A stretch of 64,000 bases of DNA. Source: Xestospongia bergquistia. Taxonomy: Eukaryota > Porifera > Demospongiae > Haplosclerida > Petrosiidae. Location: positions 4,119,677-4,183,676 of the forward strand of contig OZ014419.1 in NCBI GenBank assembly GCA_963965975.1, written 5' to 3'. How positions within the stretch are numbered: the first letter of the stretch is position 1; the number at the start of each line of letters is the position of its first letter. A program made the translations under genes and the position numbers. The notes beneath the pieces were generated by a model. That model was not told the origin of the DNA, did no database searches, and saw only the letters and a list, made by a program, of their open reading frames with translations. Positions 23,801 through 36,577 of this stretch are shown one piece after another.

Positions 23801-26800
23801 AAATCTCTCTAAAGTCACCAATGGTAAGTTAAATAAACTCATTCAACCTGTGTTAATATAGTTAGTAGGTCGTACTCATAGCTCAGATAACAGTGGTACA
23901 CTTTGTTCAGATAATGATGATACTTTTAGCTCAGATAATTTTGATAATGGACATATCTCTAAAGCCACTAAATGTTATGTAAAAATATAAATATAATATG
24001 TAACTCTTAATACAGTTAGTAGGTTGTACTTGAGTGAGATAATGGCAGTACTCTTAGCTCAGGCAATGCTGGTACTCTTTGCTCAGATAATGGTGGTACT
24101 GGTCATCTGCTTAAAGTCCTTAAGTTGTAAGTTAAAGAAAGTCGCTCCATCTGTGTTAATACAGTTAGGAGTTTGTACTCTTCGCTCAGATAATGGTGGT
24201 ACTCTTAGAGCAGGTAATCATGGTGCTGGACATCTCTCTAAAGTCACTAATAGTAAGTTAAAGAAACTCATTCAACTTGTGTTTATACAGTTAGTAGGAT
24301 GTACTCTTCGCTCAGATAATGGTGGTACTCTTAGAGCAGGTAATCATGGTACTGGACATCTCTCTAAAGTCACTAGTAGTAAGTTAAAAGAAACTTATTC
24401 AACCTGTGTTAATACAGTTAGTAGATCATACTCTTTGTTGAGATAACGGTGGTACTCTTTGTTCAGATACTGGTTGGACTCTTAGCTACATAATGGTTGT
24501 ACTGGGCATCTCTCTAAAGTCACTAGTAGTAAGTTAAAGAAACTCTTTCAACCTATGTTAATACAGTTAGTAGATTGTACTCTTCGCTCTGATAATGGTT
24601 GTACTCTTTATTTAGATAATGGTTGTACTACTAGCTCAGATAATTGTTGTTGTGGACATCTCTCTAAAGTAACTAGTACTAAGTTAAAGAAACTCATTCA
24701 ACCTGGCGTTAATACAGTTAGAATATCGTACTCTTAACACAGATAATGGTGATACTCTTAGCTGAGATAATGGTGGTACTGGACATCTCTATAGAGTGAC
24801 TAGTGGTAAGATAAAGAAACTCATTCAAGCTCTGTTAATACTGTTAGTAGGTTGTACTCTTTGCTGAGATAATGGCGGTAATTTTAGCTCAGGTAATGAT
24901 GGTAACCTTAGCTCAGATAATGGTGGTACTGGACATCTCTCTAAAGTCACTAGTAGTAGGTTATAGAAACTCATTCAACCTGCGTTAATACAGTTAGTAG
25001 GTCATACACTTCGCTCAGATAATGATGATACTCTTAGCATAGACAATGCTGGTACCGGACATCTCTCAAATCTTGCTAATACTAAGTTAAAGAAACTCAT
25101 TCACCCTGTGTTAATAAAGTTAGTAGGTTCTTCTATTCACTCATGTAATGGTTGTACTCTTAGGTCAGAACATGGTGGTACTGGACTTCTTTATAAAGAA
25201 ACTAGATGTAAGTTAAAGAAACTCATTCAGCCTGTAGTATTACTGTTAGTAGGTTGTACTCTTCGCTCAGGTAATGGCAGCAATCTCATCTCAGATAATG
25301 GTGGTACTGGACGTCTCTCTAAAGTCAGTAGTAGTAATAAACTCACTTGACCTGTGTTAATGCAGTTAGTACGTCATACTCTTAGCTCAGACAGTGTTGG
25401 TATCTTTGTTCAGATAATGGTTGTACTTTTAGCTCAGATAATTGTGGTAATGGACATCTCTCTAAAGTCACTAGTAGTAAGTTAAAGAAACTCATTCAAA
25501 CTGTGTATATACAGTTAGTAGGTCATACACTTCGCTGAGATAATAGTGGTTCTCTGGGCGCAGATAACCGTGGTACTGGATATCTCTTTAAAGTCACTAC
25601 TAGTAGGTTCAAGAAACTCATAGAGCCTGTGTTAATACTGTTAGTAAGTTCTACTCTTTACTGAGATAATCACGGTACTCTTATCTCAGATAATGGTGGC
25701 ACTGGACGTCTTTCTAAAGTCACTAGTAATAGGTTAAAGAAACTCCTTCAACCTTTGTTAATACAGTTAGTAGATTGTAAACTTCGCTCATACAATAGTG
25801 GTTTTCTTATGTAATGGTATGTAATGGTGGTGCTGGACATCTCTCTCAAGTTAGTAATTGTAAGTGAAATAAACTCATTCAACCTCTGTTAATACAGTTA
25901 GTAGGTCGTACTCTTCCTCAGATAATGGTGGTAATCTTAGCTCGTGGTGCTGGACATATCTCTAAAGTCACTAGTAGTAAGTTAAAAAAACTCATTCAAC
26001 ATGTGTTCATACAATGATTAAATCGTACCCTTCACTCAGATAATCGTGGTAATGTTAGCTCAGAAATGGTGGTACTTGACATTTCTCTAAAGTCACTAGT
26101 AGTAAGTTAAAGAAATTCATTCAAACTGAGGTAATAGAATTAGTAGATCGTACTCTTCACTCAGATAATGACGGTACTCTTATCTCAGATAATGGTGGTA
26201 CTGGACGTCACTCTAAAGTCACTAGTAGTAAGTTAAAGAAATTCATTCAACCTTTGTTAATACAGTTAGTAGATTGTACACTTCGCTCAGAAAATGGTGG
26301 TTCCTTAGCTCAGGTAATGTTGGTGCTGGACATCTCTCTAAAGTTACTAATTGTAAGTGAAATAAACTCATTCAACCTCTGTTAATACAGTTAGTAGGTC
26401 ATACTCTTCTTTCAGATAATGGTGGTAATCTTTGCAAGTCACTAGTAGTAAGTTAAAGAAACTGATTCAACCTGTGTTAGTGTGTCTTACTCTTTGCTCA
26501 GAGAATGATAGTACTCTTATCTCAGATAATGGTGGTACTGTTTGTTCAAATAATGTTTGTACAATTTGCTCTGATAATGGTGGTACTGGACATCTCTCAA
26601 AAGTCACTAGAAATAAGTTAAAGAAACTCATTCAACCTGTGTTGGTGTGTCGCACTCTTCGCTCAGAGAATGATAGTACACTTAGCTCAGACAATTGTAG
26701 TACTGGATATCCCTCTAAAGTCGCAAGTTAATGATACTCATTCAATCTGTGTTAATATAGTTAGTAGGTCGTACTCTTCACTCAAATAATGGTGATACTT

Positions 26801-26999
26801 TTAGCTTAGATAATTGTGGTACTGGACATCTCTCTAAACTCACTAATTGTAAGTTAAAGATACTTATTCATCCTGTGTTAATACAGTTAGTAGATTGTAC
26901 TCTTAACTCCGATAATGGTGATACAATTTGCTTAGATAATAGTGGTACTCTTAGCTTGGGTAAAGGTGGTAATCTTTGCTCAGATAATGGTGGTACAGG

Positions 27000-27730
27000 A
27001 CGTCTCTCTAAAGTCACTAGATGTAAGTTAAAGAAACTCATTCAACCTGTGTTAATACAGTTAGTTTGTTGTAGTCTTCACTCAGATAATGACAGTATTC
27101 TTAGCTCAGATAATGTTGGTACTGGACATTTCTCTAACGTCACTAGTAGTAAGTAAAAGAAACTCATTCAACCTGTGTTAATACAGTTAGTAGGTCATAC
27201 TCTTCACTCAGACAATGGTGATACTTTTAGCTCAGATAATGGTGGTACTGGACATCTCTCTGAAGTCACTAATTGTAAGTTAAAGATACTCATTCAACCT
27301 GTGTTAATACAGGTAGTAGATCATACGGATAATGGTGGTATTCTTTGCTAAGATGATGGTGGTACAGGACGTCTCTCTAAAGTCACTAGATGTAAGTTAA
27401 AGAAACTCATTCAACCTGTGTTAATACAGTTAGTTTGTCGTAGTCTTCACTCAGATAATGACAGTATTCTTAGCTCAGATAATGTTGGTACTGGACATTT
27501 CTCTAAAGTCACTAGTAGTAAGTAAAAGAAAGTCATTCAACCTGTGTTAATACAGTTAGTAGGTCGTACTCTTCACTCAGACACAGATAGTAGATCATAC
27601 TTTTCGCTCAGATAATAGTAATACTCTTAGCTCAGATAATGGTTGTACTGCACGTCTCTCTAAAGTCACTCATTGTAAGTTAAAGAAACTCATTCAACCT
27701 GGTGTTAATACAGTTAGTAGGTCATACTAT
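27000..27730. repeat. 369-bp local duplication, also shared with 9940-10530
   Basis: CACTAGATGTAAGTTAAAG begins at 27015 and again at 27384, a step of 369 bp or about three units. The following units repeat the same rare variants. The whole block matches 9940-10530, where only one copy of the three-unit step is present. The second copy here ends abruptly in CAGACACAGATAGTAG, which looks like a deletion junction. Confidence 0.8.
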
Positions 27731-30689
27731 TTGCTCAGATAATTGTGGTACTCTCAGCTCAGATAATGTTGTTACTGGTCATCCCTCTATAGTTTCTAGT
27801 AGTATGTTGAAGAAACTCATTCAACCTGTGTCAATACCGTTAGTAGGTTGTACTCTTTACACAGATACTGGTTGTACTCTTAGTTCAGATAATGGTGTCA
27901 CTGGTTGTTTCTCTAAAGTGACTAGTGGTAAGTTAAAAAAACTCATTCATGCAGTATTAATATAGTTAGTAGGTTATACTTTTATGTCAGATAATGATGG
28001 TACTCTTCGTTCAGATAATGGTGCTACTCTTCACTAAGATAATGGTGGTACTTGACATCTCTCTGAAGTCACTAGTAGTAAGTTAAAGAAAGTCATTCAA
28101 CCTGTGTTAACACAGATAGTAGATCATATCTTTGCTCAGATAATATGTGGTACTCTTAGTGCAGATAATCGGGGTACTGGACACCTCTCTAAAGTCACTA
28201 GTAGTAAGTTAAAGAAATTCATTCAACCTGTGGTTAAACAGATAGTAGATCATACTCTTCGCTCAGATAATGGTGGTACTCTTAGCTCAGATAATGGTGA
28301 TACTGGACATCTATCTAAATTCACTAATTGTAAGTTAAAGATACTTATTAAACCTTTGTTAACACATTTAGTTACCCTTAACTGAGACAATGGTGATACT
28401 CTTAGCTCAGATCATGGTGGTACTGAAAATCTCACTAAAGTCACTAGTAGTAAGGTAAATAAATTCATTCAAACTCACGTTAATACAGTTAGTAGATCTT
28501 ACTCTTCGCTTAGGTACTCTTATTTCAGATAATGTTGGTACTGGACATCTCTCTAAAGTCACTAGTAGTAAGTTAAAGAAACTCATTGAACCTGTGTTAA
28601 TACAGTTATTAGGTTGTAGTTTTCACTCAGTAATGGTGGTAATCTTATCTCAGATATTGGTGGTACTGGTCGTCTCTCTAAAGTCAGTAGTTGTAAGTTA
28701 AAGAAACTCATTCAACCGGTGTTAATACAGTTAGTAGATTGTACTTTTCGCTCAGATAATGATAGTAATCTTAGCTCACATAATTGTGGTACTGGATATC
28801 CCTCTAAAGTCGCTAGTAGTAAGTTAAAGAAACTCATTTAACCTGTGTTAGTACAGTTAGTAGATTGTACTTTATGGTCAAATAATGGTGGTATTCTTAG
28901 CTCAGATAATTATAGTACAGGACGTCTCTCTAAAGTCACTAATAGTAAGTTAAAGAAACTCATTCAACCTGTATTAATACAGTTTGTAGGTTGTACGTTT
29001 CTCTCAGATAATGGTGGTACTGTTAGCTCAGATACCTGTGGTACTGGACGTCTCTCTAAAGTCACTAGTAGTAAGTTATTAAAACTAATTCAACCTGTGT
29101 TAACACATTTACCATGTCGTACTCTTCACTCAGGTATTTGAGGTACTTTTAGTATAGATAATGGTGATACTGGACATTTCTCTAAAGTCACTAGTAGTAA
29201 CTTAAAGAAACTCATTGAAACTGTGTTAATACAGTTAGTAGGTCGTCCTCTTTGGTCAGATAATGGTGGTATTCTTAGATTAGATAATGATGGTACTTGA
29301 CATCTTTCTAAAGTCCCAATGGTAAGTTAAAGAAACTCATTCAACCTGTGTTAATACAGTTAGCAGGTCGTACCCTTCACTCAGAAAATTGTGGTTCTTT
29401 TAGGTCAGATAATGATGGTACTGGACATCTCTTTAAAGTCACTCATTGTAAGTTTAAGAAACTCATTCAACCTGTGTTAATACTGTTAGTATGTCGTACT
29501 CTTCACTCAGATAATGGTTGTATTCTTAGGTCAGATAATGGTGGTACTGGACATCTCTCTAAAGTCACTGGTAGTAAGTTAAAGAAACTCCCTCCTTCAA
29601 CTTACATTAATACAAAAAACTTATTCAACCTGTATCAATAGAGTTAGTATGTTGTACTCTTCCCTTAGATAATGGTGGTACTCTTAGCTCAGGTCGTACT
29701 GGACATCTCTCTAAGGTCACTTGTAGTAAGTTAAAGAAATTCATTCACCCTGTCTTAATACTCATAGCTCAGATAATGGTGGTACTGACATCTATCTAAA
29801 GCCACTGGTAGTAAATTAAAGAAACTCATTCAACTTATATAAATACAATTAGTAGGTTGTACTCTTCCCTCAGATATTGGTTGTACTATTAGCTGAGATA
29901 ATTGTGGTATTGGAGATCTCTCTAAAGCCGCTAGTAGTAAGTAGAAACTCATTCAACCTGTATTAATACATTTAGTAGGTTGTACTCTTCCCTGAGATAA
30001 TTGTGATACTCTTAGCTCAATTAATAGGTCATACTCCTCACTGAGATAATGGTGCTACTGTTAGTTAAGATAATGGTGGTACTGGACATCTCTCTAAAGT
30101 CAATAATTTTAAGTTAAAGAAACTCATTAAGCCTGTGTTAATACAATTAGTAGATCATACTTTTCCCTCAGATTTTGATGGTACTCTTAGCTCAGATATT
30201 GGAGGTACTCAACATATTCTAAAGTCACTAGTTGTAACTTAAAGAAACTCATTTGACCTATGTTAATACAGTTAGTAGTTCGTACACTTCACTCAGAGAA
30301 TGGTGGTACTGGACGTAAGTTAATGAAACTCATTCAACCAGTGTTAACACAGTTAATAGGTCGTACTCTTAGGTCAGATAATGGTAGTACTGGACCTCTC
30401 TCTAAAATCACTAGTAGTAACTTAAAGAAACTCATTCAACCTGTGTTAATGTAGTTAGTAGGTTGTACTCTTTGTTTAGATAATGGTGGTACTGTTATCT
30501 TAGATAATGGTGGTACCGGACATCTCTTTAAAGTCACTAATGGTAAGTCAAATAAGCTCATTCAACCTGTGTTAATATATTTAGCAGGTCGTAGTTTTAG
30601 CTCAAAAAATAGTGGTACTGGACATCTCTCCAAAGTCACTAGTAGTAAGCTAAAGAATTTCATTCAACTTGTGTTAATACAATTAGTAG

Positions 30690-31150
30690 ATTGTACTCTT
30701 TGGTGAGATAATGGTGTTACTCTTAGCTCACATAATTGTGGTACTGGAGATCTCTCTAAAGTGACTAGTTTTAAGTTAAAGAAAGTAATTCATCCTGTGT
30801 TAATACAGTTAGTAGGTCGTACTCTTCACTCAGGTAATGGTGGTACTCTTAGCTCAGATAATGTTGGTACTGGACGTCTCTCTATAGTCACTAGTAGTAA
30901 GTTAAAGAAACTCATTCAACCTGTGTTAATACAGTTAGTAGTTAGTACTCTTTGGTGAAATAATGGTGTTACTCTTAGCTCACATAATGGTGGTACTGGA
31001 GATCTCTCTAAAGTGACTTGTTTTAAGTTAAAGAAAGTAATTCATCCTGTGTTAATACAGTTAGTAGGTCGTACTCTTCACTCAGATAATGGTGGTACTC
31101 TTAGCTCAGATAATGGTGGTACTGTCACTAATGTTAAGTTGAATAAATTC
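30690..31150. repeat. Two-unit (252-bp) tandem duplication
   Basis: TTTGGTGAGATAATGG at 30700 recurs as TTTGGTGAAATAATGG at 30952, a 252-bp step equal to two units. Both copies share GGAGATCTCTCTAAAGTGAC and AAAGTAATTCATCCTGTG, which are rare elsewhere. Confidence 0.85.
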
Positions 31151-31908
31151 GTTCAACCTCTGTTAATATATATAGGTTATTGTACATTTAGCTCAGATAA
31201 TGGTGGTACTGGACATCTCTCTAAAGTCACTTGTAGTAAGTTAAAGAAATTCATTCAACCTGTCTTAATACTATTAGTAGATCTTACTCTTCGCTCAGAT
31301 AATGGTCGTGCTGGACATATCTCTAAAATTTTTAACTGTAATACTCTTAGCTCAGATAATGGTGGTACTGGACATCTCTCTAAAGTCACTGGTAGTAAGT
31401 TAAATAAACTCATTCAACTTATATTAATACAGTTAGTAGGTTGTACTCTTCCCTCAGATAATGGTTGTACTCTTAGCTGAAATAATTGTGGTACTAGACA
31501 TCTTTCTCAAGTCACTAGTAGTAAGTTAAAGAAACTCATTCAACCTGTATTAATACAGTTAGTAGGTCGTATTCTTCACTCAGATAATGGTGGTAATCTT
31601 ACCTTAGATAATGGTGATACTGGATGTCTTTTTAAAGTCACTAGTGGTAAGTTAAAGTAACTCATTCAACTTGTCTTAATACAGTTAGTAGATTGTACTC
31701 TTAGCTCATATAATGGTGGTACTATTCCCTCAGATAATGGTTGTACTGGACATCTCTCTAAAGTCACTAGTAGTAAGTGAAAGAAACTCATTCAATCTGT
31801 GTTAATACAGTTATTCGGTCATACTCTTTGCTCAGATAATGGTGATACTAGATTTATAAAATCACTAGCTAGAAATTCGTTCAAACTGTGTTTATATATT
31901 TTGTTATA

Positions 31909-32166
31909 GTACCTAAAAAAAGAGAGGAGAAACGCAAGAATGTGTCCACAAAACCTGTTAAGATGACTAGTGTTTGTTTCACAGATCGGGAGTCATGAAA
32001 AGAAAGTGTAGCTGAATATCTCTGTTGTGGTATTATGTATGGAGATGATGATGAAAGCCTATGGATCTGTTGTGATCACTGTAATGCTTGGTATGATTTT
32101 AAGTGTACTATACTGACCAACAGATGCTCAATTCCAGAAACTTACTTTTGTCAAGATTTTTGCTAG
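31909..32166 (+). pseudogene. Decayed PHD-finger C-terminus, possibly transposase-derived
   Basis: An acceptor-like TTATAG precedes an 86-codon frame that starts Lys/Arg-rich (KKREEKRKNVSTKP), has an in-frame TGA at 31996-31998, and ends at a stop at 32164-32166. The last 50 residues have PHD spacing: YLCCGIMYGDDDESLW, then CCDHCNAWYDFKC, then PETYFCQDFC. The position usually filled by His in the C4HC3 ligand set (WYHxxC) is Asp here, and the first Cys pair is altered. Similar basic-tail-plus-PHD ends occur in pogo/Tigger-type transposases as well as chromatin proteins, so the source is uncertain. It directly abuts the satellite border. Confidence 0.65.
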
Positions 32167-33732
32167 ACATGAAATTGTTTATTTGATGTCTCATATAATA
32201 CTCCGTCTCACTAAGTTGTGGTAATATTGTAATAAAAGCGATTTCGTGGGCGTGTCCTTCCGTCGCTATGCTGTGAGCACTGCACTCGCTCGAGACATTT
32301 GAGTTTCACTGTACAGAAAGAACAAGGACATAACATGTCCAGGCTTACAATAAATCCATCTCATGCTCTTGCTGTGTGAAGAAAACCGAGGGAATGGAAA
32401 ACTTATGCTAATGAACCGAACATACCTGCTTTCGAAATTTTTACTTTGTAATTTATTATTACTATAATGCAAACTTCAAATTGGATGAAAGCCATATCAG
32501 TAGTAGAGGGACCTTTGCTTTAAACTTTGGGGGCAGTAGTGTTCTCTTCAGGTTAGCATAACGCACACAAGCGTGTTCGATCATTGATTGTGTACGATCA
32601 CTTGTGGCTTACGCTATATATAAGACATTAAATGATATACTGCTTTTTATCTTGTTAGTTGTTACTCATGACAACATATTATAATTTTAATAAAAATGTC
32701 TATTACTTGTTGTTATGTATTACAATACTTTAAAGATGACAAATTTGAATTTCATATTTCATATTGAAATCAATCACATTACTTTAAAGAATATTAACAT
32801 AACTGTCTTTATATAAACAATTTAATAGTAAAAATAGTGATGATTTCTAAGTCTGTGAAAGATAAACAAAAATAAAGTAATCATTTCTATATATATAAGG
32901 TATCAAGTACTATATCATGATATATAAGACAAGTAATCATCTTTAAAGTCTTTACTTGATTTCAACTTTTTATTACATGTATGTAGTAATGACATTATTA
33001 CTGTTATCTTGTTTATAATTAAATGAACTGAGACATGTTAAATATAAATATGAAATTCAAATTTGTCATCAATTGACTTCATGTTGTCTGTCCTTTTTAT
33101 ATATCTCCTCCTTAAAATTCTTTGTTTCCTTTATATCCTCTCTATGAAATACTCTATGACCCTTTTATATTGAAATCAATCATATTACTCTATTTATTTA
33201 TAGTCATCTGAAGAACATATAAATCAACACAGTGGCCATTATCTTTAATTATTTACTATTTAGTAACTTTTTTGTATTAAAAAAGTTGACAATCATAGAC
33301 TTACATGTTTATTACTGTCTCTAGATACAAATTAAGGAAACAAATTTGAAATGAGCCAGGGAATATTATAATAATACCATCAATGATATATTGGAAGGTA
33401 CATTTTAAGAATGAAGTGGCCAACATCTTCTATATCAGTGAAGACATTTCTCAGGGCTTCCATTGACAATGAGGTGTTATTATCCTTGCAAAATATCTCA
33501 TATTGACAGTGCATATCAATTATAATTTGCTCAAATTGTCTGGAACAAACAATTGCCCTTATAGTTTGTGGTTATGTTTTTGATGACAAAAGATAAGTAG
33601 ATGCATTTCCTTTCTGTTTAATATTGTTATCAATTATTGTATAAACTCACATGACTTCATTGTATATGAACATTATTACACTCTTCTCAATAACATTTGG
33701 TGACCTTTCTATGCATTATGAATAAGACAAAA
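32167..33732. other. AT-rich 5' flank of plexin-like copy A
   Basis: No gene recognised. From about 32640 onward the sequence is an inverted match to 43030-43900, the flank upstream of copy B. Shared stretches include GACAAATTTGAATTTCATA, ACAAGATAACAGTAATA (here as its complement) and TTACATGTATGTAGTAATGA. The duplication therefore carried the presumed promoter region together with the gene. Bases 32220-32600 are less AT-rich and contain nothing I can identify. Confidence 0.6.
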
Positions 33733-35340
33733 ATGAGTGTTCTCTCTCTTTTGATGATACTCCATTTGCTAATAAGTGTTGGAGCGTAGTCTTCTTCTTT
33801 CACTCTATCTGGCAGTGTTAGCTCTCTAACTGTTGGTGGAGATAGAGTGCTTGCTAGTACTGGTAATACTGTCTACCAACTATTATCTGATCTACAACAA
33901 AAATTATCCAATCAGGTACTGAGGCTGGTTGCTGATGATAAGACTTGTCTCATAAGGTTCAATCCAAAATCAATGTATTCTTTCAATTATTCTCTTGTTT
34001 GCTGGACCCACTCTTTTTGATATTAATGATGGATCTGCCCTTTTTGCAGAGCCCGCAGAACATTTCACAATCATGTTTAATACTTTTGTTTTCATGCAAA
34101 TTTTCATGCATATGGTTACAGAGTAGGACAGTCAAGAACAAAGTGGCCAGCATCTTCAAGATCAGAGAAGGTGATTTCTATTCCCTCAGATATGAATACT
34201 ATTCAAAGATGTGTCAGTGTTAAATGGAGAGACATTACTGATAGCATTAACACTACAGGGTTCACCCGGTAGAGTCTGTTCTATAATCTTACAGTTATTA
34301 ACTCCACAATGAACAGTGCCTATAAGTCCTGTGTAGTAGTAGGTAATAGTGGTAATAATAACATTCAGTTGGAGACCCAGGATTATCTGGTACTATGGTC
34401 AGGTACATAGGATGGTCAATGGTTGGTAGTCTGTTATACCAATGCCTCTTGTTCAGCTCTTAATGGATCAGATCTCAGTGTTACTAACAGAGCTATCTCT
34501 AATGTACTCCCTGCCGTTGAAGCTAGTAATAAAATTGCTGTATTCAATGCTCCTGTTAGTGGAGAAGAAAGTTTCTGTACTGAGAGTTTTGTTGATAATG
34601 CAAATTGTAACTATTTTCATCAATATGGGTTTGCTGATAGTTCAACATCAAGATCATTAGAAGAAATTGCTTATCAACCAAGTGGTAATTGAGAATTTTA
34701 TGATGGTTTCTACCAGTTTGGATATGTTTACTATATAGTACTAGATTCAACTAGTGGTAATGATGATCAACTTCGTATTGTTAGAGTATGTAACAGTACT
34801 GCTGACAGTGGTAATATTGATTTCAACAATCAGTATGAAGTGGTATTAGGTTGTGATGGAAACTCTTTCTTTCCTCCCACTGTCAAAGGTGTATCAGTGC
34901 TAAATGGAGAGATATTACTGATAGCAATAACACCACACAGTTCACCTAGTAGAGTCTGTTCCTATAATCTTACAATTATTAACTCCAGAATGGACGGTGC
35001 CTATCTGTCCTGTGTAGTAGGTAATAGTGGTAATAGTAACATTCAGTGGAGAACCCAGTCTTGTTCAGGATTATCTGGTACTATGGTGAGCTAAATTATG
35101 AGACATTTAATGCATTTAATTGTTCTTTCTTTTTATAGTGTCATATTAGTGGTAATTTCCCAGCAGTAGGTGCTACTGATGTTCTTTCTTCTACCAATAT
35201 TATTACTAACATTACAATAAGTAATGGACTAAAATCTATTCTTGAACTGACTGTAGATGATCTCAACTTCATTTATATTGCATTCTCTGATAGTAACAAA
35301 TACTATATTTCAAGGTCAGAGATATATACTATACTCTAGT
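33733..35340 (+). pseudogene. Sema-like region of copy A with an internal duplication
   Basis: The start ATG at 33733 leads a hydrophobic signal peptide, then SSLTVGGDRVLASTGNTVYQ, a Sema blade pattern. After the degenerate stretch 33945-34200, a 200-bp segment (34205-34403, starting with GTGTCAGTG, then TTAAATGGAGAGA) anticipates 34883-35090, so exon material has been duplicated about 680 bp apart. The good frame is VCYTNASCSALNGSDLSVTN through LEEIAYQPSGN, a TGA at 34690-34692, then EFYDGFYQFGYVYYIVLD and CNSTADSGNIDFNNQYE. A further exon from about 35140 encodes CHISGNFPAVGATDVLSS. The Sema assignment rests on blade-like patterns and the PSI domain that follows. Confidence 0.6.
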
Positions 35341-35361
35341 TGATGTCTTAATTTATTCTAC

Positions 35362-35760
35362 AGTATTTGTGGAATAATGGAAACCTTAGTCTGTCTTATT
35401 ACTGAGGTTGATATGTCTACTTCAGTAACTAGTCTTATCTGGTCAGAAGGTTCAGATTATATATATGGTATTAAGGGAACTACTGATGTAAGTACTAGTA
35501 TATATATATATATATTGTACTATATAACATAATATTTGTTGATAGGTAATTGATTTAAAGATAGAGGAGTGTACTAGTGCTACTAGTTGTAATGAGTGCA
35601 TTAATCTGGGTAATCCACTGTGTGGGTGGCATGTAGTGGAAGGTAAATGTTCTTGTAGACGTTTCTGTCATGATAGCGATGTATTAGGATGATTCTTGAC
35701 ACAAGGGAATAATGATAGTTGTATTAATACTGTCATTATTGATCCACCTCAATTTGTACT
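35362..35760 (+). pseudogene. End of Sema region and PSI domain 1 of copy A
   Basis: An exon near 35362-35487 encodes CGIMETLVCLITEVDMS and ends at a GTAAGT donor. The next exon starts at 35546 after TTGATAG and encodes EECTSATSCNECINLGNPLC followed by GW, the C-x5-C-x2-C-x8-CGW pattern of PSI domains. TGA at 35690-35692 interrupts the frame before FLTQGNNDSC. Copy B retains the same exon pair on the other strand (41390-41040). Confidence 0.75.
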
Positions 35761-36577
35761 GGAGTAAGAATCAATGCCATACCAAGTATTATGTCATATT
35801 GAGATTTTTTCCTAAATAGTCTTACTATCTAGATCAATATAGCATTCTCTCCTGCTGGTCCTCCTCCTAAGTTATCAGGAGAGGAATATTTAATCTCTAA
35901 ACATTCGGATATTAAGTCCATTACAAGTAAATGGTACTAGTGCCATTTGTCAAGTAGATAATGTAATATCTCAAGTCACCAATATACAAGTAGGTAAAGT
36001 ACATCATTGATTACTAACTATCTTTTAATGTTCCTCTTTTAATCACTAACTTTATTATCTATAGTAATCATAGTGGAGTGAATTTCTTCATACATACTGA
36101 CCATTATATCTTTTATAACTGTTCTGTTACTACAAAGTAAATCTGTAATACAGTTATGTTCCTTTAATGAACAATAAGAAACAAGATTATTTTTATAGAC
36201 ATACATACTTTGTGTTCCTCAGACATTTGTGAATTTCATACATTATTTATCCTAATTTGGTATGGTTAAAATACTTGTTACTCTTACATGTGTGAATTTC
36301 ATACATTAATTAGGTATGGTTACAATAATTGTTACTCATACATTTGTGAGTTTATGGTTTACAATAATTAGAGCAATGGGAAAAATGGATATTAATTATT
36401 TCATGTACTAACTACCTAGTATCCACACACACCTGGTAATTTTAGTGTTTATTTGCAACATTCCCATTCACATGACAATTACTTTTTAAATGAATCATTT
36501 CATATATAAAATAAACATGACTTGGTTAGATTGCTTACCTGAGCTTTTTGCTAATATTACTCAACTTTTAATTTCAG

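Larger units (their letters stand above)
20874..31890. repeat. 126-bp satellite array, right part
   Basis: Continuation of the same array after the retrotransposon. Units on both sides of the insertion share the rare variant CTTCCATCAGATAATGG (15610 and 21236), so one array was split. Clear young duplications include 24181/24307 (exactly 126 bp) with TTAGAGCAGGTAATCATGG. Four-submotif units occur at about 26490-26590 and 26890-27000. The last recognisable, degenerate unit ends near 31890, so this is the true right border of the array. Together with the left part it makes roughly 200 units. Confidence 0.95.

Noticed and set aside
1..31890. CRISPR-like array
   Set aside because: Units are contiguous and all parts vary together; there are no constant repeats separated by unique spacers, and the context is eukaryotic.
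32266..32472. 68-codon minus open frame upstream of the receptor
   Set aside because: No recognisable domain, no splice context and no paralog in the matching flank at 43 kb.
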